The notes beneath the pieces are model-generated. The model was given only the letters and a program-made list of their open reading frames with translations, had not been told where the DNA came from and searched no databases. Made by a program: the position numbers and the translations under genes. Below, piece by piece: positions 13,340 to 23,334 of a DNA stretch of 64,000 nt. Every line of letters starts with the position of its first letter. Position 1 is the first letter of the stretch. This stretch comes from Cucumis sativus (Eukaryota; Streptophyta; Magnoliopsida; Cucurbitales; Cucurbitaceae). The stretch is from positions 22,429,489-22,493,488 of the forward strand of contig NC_026655.2 of NCBI RefSeq assembly GCF_000004075.3. Direction: 5' to 3'.

Positions 13340-13570
13340 AAAAAATAAATTAAAATATTTACAAGTAGAGCAAAATTTTGAATTGTATCAAAATAAAAAT
13401 TGATAGACTTCTATCATTTTCTATCAATACTACTATTAATAGAATCTGAAATCTTTGATATATGTTGAATATTTTGTTAAATCTGTTATTTTTGACAATT
13501 TTTCTCACTCGAATTAGAAAAAAATCAAAGTATCTATTTAAAAAAAAAAAAAGATGATAGTACATACTTA
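13340..13570. mobile_element. Degenerate MITE-like palindromic sequence
   Basis: The sequence has AT-rich arms (AAAATATTTACAA on the left, TTTTTGACAATTTT on the right) around a core of TGATAGACTTCTATCA type. The same core vocabulary recurs in the better-preserved elements at 16970-17251 and 21055-21320, so this looks like an old member or relative of that family. The borders are soft. Confidence 0.35.
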
Positions 13571-13732
13571 AGTAGTTTTAAAATTGATTCTTTTTCTATT
13601 CAAGATGACTTCAAATAAATTGACCACTCATTTTAATAAATGGCATGAACACTAAAACTCTTTATTTTATATATATATAAGGTTTAGAATATTGGATAAC
13701 CGTACTTTCAACCATAATTTTGAAATGAAGTA

Positions 13733-14065
13733 TTTTTAACTGGTTTAAAATTTCGGGATACTTTTTTACAATAAAAATACTTTAACTTCTTTTAGTTTGA
13801 AAGTATTATTGAAACTTTTAAAACTTTACTTTTGTTTTCTTTATAAGGTTCGAACTATCGAAAAATAGTATTTTTTTAAAAAGTTTAATGATAATTTTAA
13901 AACAAAATGTTTATAGTTTGTGTTTATTCTATTAATGGTAGGGATAATTTTTAACTTTTTAAAATTTAGGGATACTTTTTTACCATAAAAGTAAAGTTTT
14001 TTTCCGTTCGAAAGTATTACTTAAAATTTTAAAACTTTACTATTGTTCTTTTTATGGAAAGTACA
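13733..14065. repeat. Diverged direct duplication, about 115 bp twice
   Basis: The block at about 13733-13845 is repeated at about 13949-14058. Both contain TTAAAATTT, GGGATACTTTTTTAC, GAAAGTATTA and AAAACTTTAC in the same order, with many substitutions and small indels. No coding potential is visible. The spacing of about 215 bp suggests an old tandem duplication. Confidence 0.6.
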
Positions 14066-14569
14066 ACGTTGAAGATAATTTTCTATTATTATTCTAAAGT
14101 AACGTTTCTTTCTTGATTTTGAGTTCTTTTTTCATCTAGGAGATCATAAGTTTTAAAATGTTTTATTTCAATTTAATTTTTAAATTTAATTTTTTAGTTA
14201 GACTATCAAAGCACCAAATGTAGGTTATTGTAAGTTGGTAATGGGCCAGGTCCCTACTAATTTATCTCATATTCAACCTTATAAATTGTATTATATCTTG
14301 GTATCCATATGGAAGAACTAAAATAAATATTATTTAACTAACTAACATCATCTACATGTATACATATTATCCTGACTTGATGTTGATGAAAAATTTGTAA
14401 TGATAAAAATTAATTAAATTAAGTTTGGTTTTAAAATGATAATTTTGTTAGGATTATATAAAATTTAAAAAGAAAGAAAAAGAGAGAGTGGAAAAAAGAT
14501 GAGGCAGAAAATAAAAGAGAGAAAAAGGGGGAAGGGAAGAGAAGGGAAAGGAAAAATATGTGGTGACCA

Positions 14570-14587
14570 ACAACACACACACACACA
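14570..14587. repeat. (AC)n microsatellite in the 5' region of the phosphatase gene
   Basis: This short AC tract is followed by a second CA/CG-rich run at 14652-14672. Both lie within 140 bp upstream of the SLP1-type start codon, so they are probably in its promoter or 5' UTR. Confidence 0.8.
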
Positions 14588-14708
14588 CTATCTTCTCACC
14601 ATAAGTTATTTGTATTTGTTTGATTTGAATGGAGCCAATGCAAAAGTGTAACACACACACACGCACACGCACTCGTAACATAACACATTCTCATCTCCAT
14701 TCAACTCA

Positions 14709-17700
14709 ATGGCTTCACTCTGCCTCAATCTCAATTCCTTCCATCCTCCTTCTTCCTCATACCAACCTCCTACACTCTTCGATTCCTCATTACCTTCTTC
14801 TTCTTCTTCTCTCAGTTGCAACACCTTAAAACCCATCGTCGTCACTGGAAATCCTCCCACTTTCGTCTCTGCTCCTGCTCGCCGAATCGTTGCTGGTTAG
14901 TTTTTCATTTTCACCACTTTGCATTTCTTATTATTATTATTGTTGTTGTTGTTGTTGTTGTTGTTTTGTTTTCTATTTGTGTACTGTTGGGTTGTGTAGT
15001 TGGGGATTTGCATGGAGACCTTAAACAAACTAGATTGGCGCTTGAGATGGCTGGTGTATTGGGCTCTGACACTCACAACTTGTGGACTGGTGGACAAACG
15101 GTCTGTCTTTATTTCTCATATCTGTACACACCTTTTTAACTTTCTTCACACTTGTTCTACTTTATTCAAAACTAATGTTCATAATAGTATAACATGACTT
15201 TGCAAGAGGTTTGAATTCCCCATACAAAATATGGTATAGCATAACTTCAAGGCTGTTTTTCTTGTGGTCTAGGTGTTGGTTCAGCTCGGAGATATACTGG
15301 ACAGAGGAGAAGATGAAATAGCTATATTGTCTTTATTGAGATCATTGGATGTCCAAGCAAGAGCACAAGGTGGTGCAGTCTTTCAGGTTTGGGCTAAGAT
15401 AGTTTAAAAAGCTTATTCAAAAATCAAAATAGTTCTTGAGTTCGATAACTGACGTTGTAGGATGTTTTTTCTTTTTGTTGTGTCACTGTTCAATCTGGAT
15501 ATCCAGGTGAATGGGAATCACGAGACTATGAATGTGGAAGGGGATTTCAGGTATGTTGATTCTGGGGCTTTTGATGAGTGTCTGAATTTCTTGGAATACA
15601 TGGAGGACTATAGGGATCACTTTGAGGAGGCTTTTCTTAATTGGATCCAAGTCTCAGAAAGGTGGAAAGATCAGAGGAAATCACAAAATTTTTGGGGTCC
15701 TATGAATTTGGTGAAGGTGCTAAATGGCTCTTTCTATCTGCCTTATTTTGTTAGTTTATTTAATTAGAATAATGGTACTGAACATAACAAATACGTTTCA
15801 ATTCTCACCTTGCCCTGATGCAGAAGATAATAAGAATTATATAGAAATCACTGCATCCAATAAGAATGATATAAGAAATGACCTTAAGCCCTGGCGATCA
15901 ATTTGATCAAAAGAACTCATTTTTTTCAAAACTTAGTGTTGATTTTGATCATAAACGAGTTTTGATATAATAATATTCTGAAAGATCCGGCCAATTATAT
16001 AAATGACCCCCGTTCTCTGTGTAACCATGTTCTCTCATGTTTGATTACATATTAAGTTAGCATGATGCTAACAAGTTTGGTTTCATTGAACTTGTGATAT
16101 TTGGATATTCTTGATTACAATTATACTCAAATTTTTGTCAGAAGCAAAAAGGCGTGGTTGCTAGATCAATCTTATTCAGACCCGGTGGTCGTTTGGCACG
16201 TGAGTTGGCAAGACATGCAGTTGTTCTTAAAGTTAATGACTGGGTCTTCTGTCATGGTGGTCTTCTTCCTCACCATGGTAAACTGAGTGCTGTTACTCGT
16301 TTTGTAATATGCATTTATTTTGACAGAAATGAAAAATAGCAAACACATTCTTTGTAGTATAAAATGAAGTGTTTCTTCTTAACATGGTTTAGAAAATAGT
16401 ACGCGCACCCATTTTTTCTCTCTCATCCTTTTTCGAATGTGTCATCTCAACAGGTAGATGTTACGAACACAATTCTTATGGTACCTAAAAGGTTTTTCAA
16501 ATTATATATTAAGTTAGATGATTGTTTTTGGACCATGGAGGATGTGTTAAAATTGATTGAAACTATAAGACAAATTTGCAAGTATCCGTTATCTTATTTT
16601 CAAACTAATTCCAGATATTTTATGCTTTCAAATTTGAAATGTCTGACAGGAATATTGGTCCTTCCACAGTTTCATATGGCATAGAGAGGATGAACCGGGA
16701 AGTATCCCAGTGGATGAAGGGCCTTGGTGAAAGTGGTAATAGTTCCTTTCCTTTCCTCGCAACTAGGGGCTATGATAGTGTTGTATGGAACAGATTATAC
16801 TCGAGAGATTTTGGAGATTTGGAAGACTTTGAGAGCGAACAGGTAAGTCCTGAAACTTGGACTTCTTCTCGGCTTTTTATTCAGCAGCTGGCAACGGGCA
16901 TGCTTTGTTAAGAGAAAACAACTAGACCCCAACTAAGCTTTCTAATGAATTTGGCTACACTTACAAAATGGGGTAATTGCAATGAGTATCACTTTTAGGA
17001 CTAATAATTCAGTGTATAGCAATAGTTTAAAAAATTGCATATATAGCCAAATTTATTAGCTATAGACTCTATCGTTGATAGACTTCTATTAGCGATAGAT
17101 TTTATCGCTAATAGACTCCTCTTATCGATATCGTCTATCACTGATGGACTCTAAGAATTGAATCTAATTTTTTCTGTATTTGCAAAAGAAATTTGCACTG
17201 TGCTATATCTGCAAATATTTTGGATATGATTGTTTTATTTACAACTGCCCCTAAGGAATAAACATTCATTTCTGCTCTTGGATATAACTCGAGTTATGTA
17301 CTTATTAATTTTGCAAAGCCAAGGAAGTTTCGAGAGCTACCCCTGCACTACTTGGCAAAATGCAAAAGATGGTTTTTTCTTTCTTTTACAATTAACAGTT
17401 ATGGACTAACACACACTCCCACCCACGACTCTCATTCTTTACTAATTACATCATTTTGCCTATCCATTTTCACTTTCCTATTTTTGCTAGTGTAGACGTT
17501 ATTAATTGGTGGTCTATCAATATCATTTATTTTACAAATCGTTATTAATTGGTGGTCTATCAATATCATTTATTTTACAAATCATTCCTCTGCTTTCAAA
17601 GGTTGAAACCTACTGGAGGTTGGGTTCTTATGTAAATCAGTGTATAGACTCTGTTGGAAAACTAACTTACTCAACAAATACTATATAACACCCCTTGACT

Positions 17701-18888
17701 TGTTAAAAATATATAAAAAGTGTGAAATGAACGAGAGTGTTTGTGTCTTTGACCGCATTTTCTTCAAGTGAAAGAGCTTCATATTAAGTGGATGTAGGCC
17801 TTTGGTTGAGCCGCTTGCATAGCTATGCAGAGTCTCGCTATCCCTTTTCTTTTCTCTTTTATCTGTTCTGAAACTTCATAAGCCTTCAAATCCTAACAAC
17901 CTACATTATCTTTTCTTGACAGATAAATTCAATTCTCAAAGACACATTAGAAGCAGTTGGTGCGAAGGCAATGGTAGTAGGCCACACTCCTCAAATGGCT
18001 GGAGTAAACTGGTATGACCATGAGATATGAGAGGTCTTTTGCAATTGTTCATCTGAAAATGAACTTTAAATCTCTCTTATCTTTAAATAAAGACATTATA
18101 CAATTTGTTATGGTCTTTATTGAAGAGATTACATTTACCCTTTTTATAATTCTCTTAAAAGTTTGGTTTTTTCTTGCAGCAAATACAATTGTAGCATTTG
18201 GCGAGTTGATGTTGGGATGTCTAGTGGAGTTCTTCACTCGAGACCTGAGGTATGTGTATTGAAAGTCTACGTAGAACAAACACAAATTTACGTGAAAATT
18301 CTAGAACAAGGAGAAAAACCACGATGCCAATATTTCTTACTATTTCTAACAATGTGAATATGCCTAATGGCGATGAAATAATTGATTTCAGGTTTATACA
18401 TCCATTGATTCATTTTATTCTAAACTCATTGCAAACTTTCTGTGTCCTTAGCTCTTTGTATGATATAATTACAATTCTGAATACCTGGATTCTACAACAT
18501 TCGACCTTTTTTTCTCAATACTTTGTCTTGTTCCATTTATTCTCTTTTTTTACTTTTATTAGTGTACTAGTTTAGTTCTCAATATTAGTTTTCTAATTAA
18601 AAGTAATGAAAATATAATGTGGTAATGTGAAAGCTAACTTGATTTCTTGATGTCATATTTGCACATAAACTATAAGGATCAAGATGTTGCAAGCGACGAA
18701 GTATAAGATTATAATAATAACTATGCATCGTTCTTTATTGTTTATAAATCGTATTCTGACTACCCACTAATATTTCCAATACCTTTTACTTTTACCAGGT
18801 ACTAGAAATCAGAGACGACAAAGTTAGAGTTATCAGGAGCAAGAGGGATAGGTTTAGTAGGGAACTTCAAGTTGTTAACTATATATAG
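14709..18888 (+). CDS. SLP1: Shewanella-like protein phosphatase, chloroplast type (SLP1-like)
   Basis: Nine exons join in frame to 389 residues: 14709-14895, 15000-15100, 15273-15386, 15507-15716, 16142-16277, 16670-16842, 17923-18011, 18180-18249 and 18799-18888. All introns are GT-AG. The PPP-family metal-binding and catalytic motifs are complete and in order: GDLHGD (about residues 64-69), GDILDRG (about 102-108), GNHE (about 137-140), HGGL and VGHTPQ. The Ser/Pro-rich first 60 residues look like a chloroplast transit peptide. This bacterial-like PPP branch in plants comprises SLP1 (chloroplast) and SLP2 (mitochondrial intermembrane space). The long WERW-type insert rich in Glu, Asp and Trp after GNHE is typical. 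SLP1 is favoured because of the leader; substrates are unknown to me. Intron 6 contains a MITE and a 43-bp tandem duplication. Confidence 0.93.
14934..14964. repeat. (TTG)n-rich tract in intron 1 of the phosphatase gene
   Basis: An ATT run passes into about eight TTG units just before the exon 2 acceptor at 14999. It lengthens the pyrimidine-rich part of a very short intron. Confidence 0.8.
16970..17251. mobile_element. MITE (non-autonomous DNA transposon) in SLP1 intron 6
   Basis: The element begins GGGGTAATTGCAAT and ends ACAACTGCCCCT, which are imperfect inverted termini. Inside are inverted, self-similar runs of CTATCG/CGATAG and TAGACT around the middle. The 21055-21320 element has the same termini and internal vocabulary, so the two define one family. 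No target-site duplication is clear here, which suggests an older copy. Confidence 0.7.
17497..17582. repeat. Exact tandem duplication, 43 bp twice
   Basis: The 43-bp unit beginning CGTTATTAATTGG occurs at 17497-17539 and again, apparently unchanged, at 17540-17582. It lies within intron 6 of the phosphatase gene. The identity implies a recent duplication or an assembly artefact. Confidence 0.9.
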
Positions 18889-20780
18889 CAAGGTATTGAT
18901 AAACCATAAATTGAAGACCAACTCTTTCTCCCTCATCATATTTCTCTGCTAATTAAAACAGATATTAAAATCATATAATCTCCTCTTCTTTCTTTTTTGG
19001 CTGGAAGAAACCATATAATTTTTTAACTTCTTGGCCATTTAATAATAATACGTATTTATTTCTCATCAGAACAATCAGAAGCTCAACAGAATGTGAAGCA
19101 AATTCAACTGTAGTCTTAAATACCTTACAATTTCTGTTTGACAGAAGAAGAATCCGCATCATGCTTCCTTTATGTGGTGTGGGGTTTAGAATTTAGATAC
19201 ACCTCATCATCGGATCATCTGTCCTTTAGCTTGGATTCTGCTGTTTGCAAGAATTATTACAACTCATGGAAACACAATCAGCTACACATTCATGACGTCA
19301 AGACGAGTACATGTAGAAGCAGCAGCAGAGATGCCTTGACGACTTCCGGTAAGAAATCAAATTCAATGCTATCCCTTACTTCAGTGTTCAGTCAATCTGA
19401 TTTTGTAAAACACTGAATTTTAACCATTGAAACCCACTTCCACGGGAGTTGTTCTTGTTCATATGTACAGTGCACCATATTTGTAATATAATACATCATC
19501 AGTTGTCGAATTCATTGGTTTGATGTTTTGGATTTCTTGTTCATATGCAAAAAAAAAAAAAAAAAAGGGTAGATCATGACACCGTTGAATAAGAATGCCA
19601 TAGTTGATGGTTCCACTTACATATTGCTACACTCTTTTTACTGCCTACCTGTGTTGATGTATTAGACTTTTGAGAGATTGGTTGAGGTGATTGAGATGAA
19701 GCAAGAAAGAAACATGTGGTGTTGTATCTTTCAAGTATTGTAACGTACCAATAGTGCTTTCATAGACAAATGGTCAAATAAATTAGTGAGCAAAGTTCCA
19801 TCAAACATACATAAGTTTCCCAGAAATTTATGGAGAAGATGTTAGTTTCATAATCGTAAGTTGCAACATTCCGAGTATGTCATTGGCATGAATAAATTAC
19901 TTTTAATTGATGAATCTGTTCATTTTTTTTAATATTTCAGGTTTGTACTTCCTTTTCATTATCTTTCTCTTCGGTCATTTTTTTTCTTTCATCGTTTTTC
20001 TTCTCTTATTTTTTTGTCATATTTCTTTTGAAATAATGATTTTTTTTTCAATCAATCATAAATATTGTATTATTTGGTACAAAATTGTGTACCAGGTATA
20101 TTATGCTCACAAGTGTCAAATTAATTCCATGTTGACGTGACATTTTTCTTTGTACTTTTCATCGTGAGCCTAAGCTTTTTTCATTTTTAAAATTGATTTA
20201 TATGTAAGTATTTTGTCCATTTGTTATATTTTTTAACTACATAAAAATATATATATTTTTTGACTATGTTAGATCTTCTTTTATGTTTAATTAAGTAATT
20301 ATTACCTATAATTACACATATATGTATTGAGAAGGAGAACGTTCCAAAAGAGTAATTATTAATTTTAGTTATATATATATATATAATTGATATGTAAAAA
20401 GTTTATATACGTTAGTATTTGACATATTCAAACACGTACATATTTCAACACATCTAAATCAAATCGAATTTTTTTAAAAATAATGTAAATTTTAAAACAT
20501 ATATTAAAAATAGAGTGAATGCAAAACTATTGATAAAAATAGGTGAGTTGAGGTGGAATAGTGTATCCCGTCCACGACTTTCATGCAGTGGACCCAAAAT
20601 ATTCTATTTTTTTACTTTATTTTTGTATATATAATACATTTGGTTCCACATTTTTTTATTTTCTCATTATTTATATACATTATGTGTTTATTAAATTAAT
20701 ATAACTAAGTGTTTATTAAATTATTTTTATTTCGTTAAATCATAGCTCAATTCACAAATCATATATACATGTTACTAAGG
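18889..20780. other. 3' UTR and intergenic region after the phosphatase gene
   Basis: No supported gene was found. The first several hundred bases probably hold the SLP1 3' UTR. A 92-codon frame at 19138-19416 lacks recognisable similarity and is not called. A poly(A) tract lies at 19550-19566, and the rest is AT-rich. Confidence 0.5.
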
Positions 20781-20904
20781 GTAAAAATATGGGTTGAATC
20801 CGAATAATTCATACTACCCAACCCATATTATAAGGGTTGAGTTAGGTTAGGTTAGGTTAAAATGTGGGTTGGGTTGGGTTTCGAGGTTGAAAAATTCACA
20901 TTAA

Positions 20905-21413
20905 TCCAATCCAACCCAACCTGAATTAATATAATATATATATTTAATAAAATAAAATCTAAAAATTAGGTCTTTCTCTCTCCTCAATTTTCATCCCCTC
21001 ACTCACCCTTTTGAAAAATTGAGATCAATCCAACCCAACCCGAATTAATACAATGGGTAATTGTAATAGACGACCATTTGAGAAATAATAATTAAGGATA
21101 TAACAACATTTTAAAAAAATTACAAATATAGCAATAGACTTGTATCACTGATAGATTCGTATGATTTATCGGTGATAGACCAATTTTTATAACATGGTCT
21201 ATTAGTGATAGACTCTATCATGGATAGAATTTGATAAATTTTGCTATATTTGTAATTTTTTAAAAATGCTGCTATATACTTAATTATTTTGAATTTAATT
21301 GCTAAATTTGCAACTACCCTTAATATAATATATATATTTAATAAAATAAAATCTAAAAATTAGGTTTTTCTCCCTCTCCAATTTTCATTCCTTCACGCTG
21401 CGCTCACCCTTTT
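20905..21413. repeat. Tandem duplication of about 115-120 bp, second copy split by a MITE
   Basis: Copy 1 (about 20905-21015) runs from CCAATCCAACCCAACC through TTTAATAAAATAAAATC and TTAGGTCTTTCTC to CACCCTTTT. Copy 2 begins at about 21027 with the same CCAACCCAACC segment. It is interrupted at 21055-21320 and resumes at 21321 with TAATATAATATATAT, TTAGGTTTTTC and finally CACCCTTTTT. Upstream, 20830-20890 holds GGTTAGGTTAGG and GGGTTGGGTTGGG runs complementary to the CCAACCCAACC part. Confidence 0.8.
21055..21320. mobile_element. MITE with 9-bp target-site duplication
   Basis: The termini are GGGTAATTG on the left and CAACTACCCT on the right. The two halves form a long imperfect palindrome with matching ACAAATATAGCA segments and TGATAGA/TCTATCA cores. 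The flanks TAATACAAT (21046-21054) and TAATATAAT (21321-21329) match at eight of nine positions, which fits a 9-bp duplication of the Mutator-like kind. It encodes no protein. It belongs to the same family as the SLP1 intron copy. Confidence 0.75.
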
Positions 21414-21782
21414 TCATTGTGTTTGATTCTTCTCTTCCATCTCACCTAAGTACTCTTTGGTCTTCTCGCTCACAATCTCATCGTCCACCTCCGTTTTCGA
21501 TGGCTAGTCTTCTTCCTCTTCGGTCTCCCTCACAATTGTGTTATCCACGTCCATTTTCGTTAGAAAGTAGAAACGAAAAAAAAAAAAAAACACAACCCGA
21601 CAACCCAATCCGACTATGCCCCTACTTGCTACTAAACATTAAGTTTGTGATTTGAATTTCCTTATGTTCTATTGAAAAAAAATGAATTTGGCCCCTACAT
21701 TTTAAAAAATATTTGTTTTAATCTCCTCACTTTTAAAAAGAGCTTGCTTTGATTCTTATGTTATTTAAAAATTCCTAATAAT

Positions 21783-21850
21783 TGTAGTAAACAAGATTTG
21801 AACATACAACCAAAGAGTTGGACAAGGGCACAACCACTATAGCGAAAACA
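21783..21850 (-). repeat. tRNA-related (SINE-like) fragment
   Basis: Read on the minus strand, the stretch contains TATAGTGGTTGTGCCC followed by GTTGTATGTTCAAATCTTG. These resemble the A-box and B-box regions of a tRNA-derived SINE. It cannot fold as a functional tRNA. This is a weak call from pattern only. Confidence 0.35.
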
Positions 21851-21949
21851 AAATTTAGTTTTAAATGAAACTAAATTTAATATATATTGTAATCTAACAC
21901 TTTAAAATTAATATTAAAATACAAAAGCGACACGTGCCCTCTGGCCCTA

Positions 21950-22240
21950 AAAGGAAGCAGGTGTGAAAAGAATATTGAATCTGCTACACCTAGATAAAGC
22001 GAACGAAGCTCCCCTGTCCCTGAAAGATGGATGGAAAAGAAAAGGCGGACGTTAGGCCGGACCTATTAGTGAGTGAGTTAGCGAGAACCGGACCTATTAG
22101 TTAGTTAGCAGCGAGAAAAAAAGATGGAAAAGCCGGATCGATATCCCTGTCCCTGAAAGCCGGATCGATATCGCCGACAAATAAAGGACTAGAGGCCGGA
22201 CCTATTAGACATAAAAAGGACTCAAGGAAGGGGCGAAGCA
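21950..22240. repeat. GC-richer block with short dispersed repeats, possible organellar insert
   Basis: The base composition differs sharply from the AT-rich surroundings. GCCGGACCTATTAG-like units occur at about 22053, 22090 and 22194. CCCTGTCCCTGAAAG occurs at about 22014 and 22147. GCCGGATCGATATC occurs at about 22131 and 22160. No ORF is present. Small repeats interspersed like this, with this composition, recall cucurbit mitochondrial intergenic DNA, so a nuclear copy of mitochondrial DNA is one explanation. That is an inference, not a match I can verify. Confidence 0.45.
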
Positions 22241-22254
22241 GCTTTATCGAAAGG

Positions 22255-22335
22255 CTGATATGACTATTTGAACCCGAGACCTATTATCCACAGGAACATA
22301 CATGTGCCAGTTGAGCTAAGCTCATGTTGACCGCC
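22255..22335 (-). repeat. tRNA-like sequence with A and B boxes
   Basis: On the minus strand a good A box, TAGCTCAACTGG (22318-22307), is followed 33 bases later by a B-box-like GGTTCAAATAG (22274-22264). The spacing fits a Pol III promoter of a tRNA-derived SINE or a decayed organellar tRNA. The acceptor stem does not pair, so it is not a working tRNA. Confidence 0.45.
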
Positions 22336-22339
22336 GGAC

Positions 22340-23334
22340 TATTTTTTATAGGTTGTGTTTAGATTATATTTTCAAGTGTTTAATTTAAAAAATAAGTTAT
22401 TTTGAAAAAAATTAAAGTGATTTAAAGCTACTCAAAACTTTTTTTTAAAAGTATATTTTAAACAATTTTCACAAAAATGAGTTTTTTGAAAAAAAAAATT
22501 TCTTAAATCAATCCAAACATAATCAATATACGTGAATCAAATAAATCAAATCCAATAAATAATTTTTTTCCTTCAAACCTCAACTTTCTCATGTCCCTTC
22601 CCACACCCTTTATTTTTGCTTTTAAACTCGAATCTTAAACAAATAATAAGAACATTACAATGATGTTAAAATCCATGGTAAGGTAAAAATGAATTCTGTC
22701 ATTTAAACTTACGAAACTGTAAATAAATATTATTCGAATAAATTAGTTTAATTAATATGATGAATAAACTTTCATTCTAATATAGAAGTCATAAAATCTG
22801 GAGACTAAAAAATATATTTTTTTTAAGGTAGGAAACAAAATAGAACAATATACAAAGTTTAGATAAGACAACTTCTACTGGTAACAAAATTTCATAATAA
22901 AAAATAAGTAAAACAATTTTAGAACTGTAGAAAAAAATTCTATTTAATAATAAAAATTCAATCATACAAACCTATGAAAGTGATCATAGCTCAAATTTGT
23001 GTTTTTTTAATTTTGAAGTTAGAGATTGGTATTGTTTTTACTATTATATTTAGATCTAACCTCCAATTTACAAGAATTCAATTCTAACTTTTGTATTTTT
23101 ACATGAATTTGGTGGGAAAAAATAAGTTGAAGGATTTAGAAGTGTTTTCTTTTCCCTTTAATATTAAGAAACAGTTGAGCGGTTTTTATTGGATTTTGCT
23201 GCCATCTTCACAACGTCTATACTCTTTGAGAACTCCGCAAAAACCTTTGTTATTTCCATTGAACACTACAAACAAACCTCCATTTTTTCCATAGCTTTCC
23301 TCTTCACATTCCCAATTTGATCTTCATCCCCGTC
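22340..23334. other. Intergenic, 5' region of the MCAT gene
   Basis: This is AT-rich sequence without a recognisable gene. The last 150-200 bases, ending in pyrimidine-rich sequence before the ATG at 23335, are probably the MCAT promoter and 5' UTR. Confidence 0.5.

Noticed and set aside
19138-19416. A 92-codon frame after the SLP1 stop
   Set aside because: It shows no family resemblance and probably lies in the 3' UTR. I could not join it to SLP1 by any conserved segment.
20830-20880. GGTTAGGTTAGG and GGGTTGGGTTGGG runs, considered as interstitial telomere repeats
   Set aside because: The units are not TTTAGGG. They belong to a local repeat whose complement (CCAACCCAACC) is found in the neighbouring duplication.
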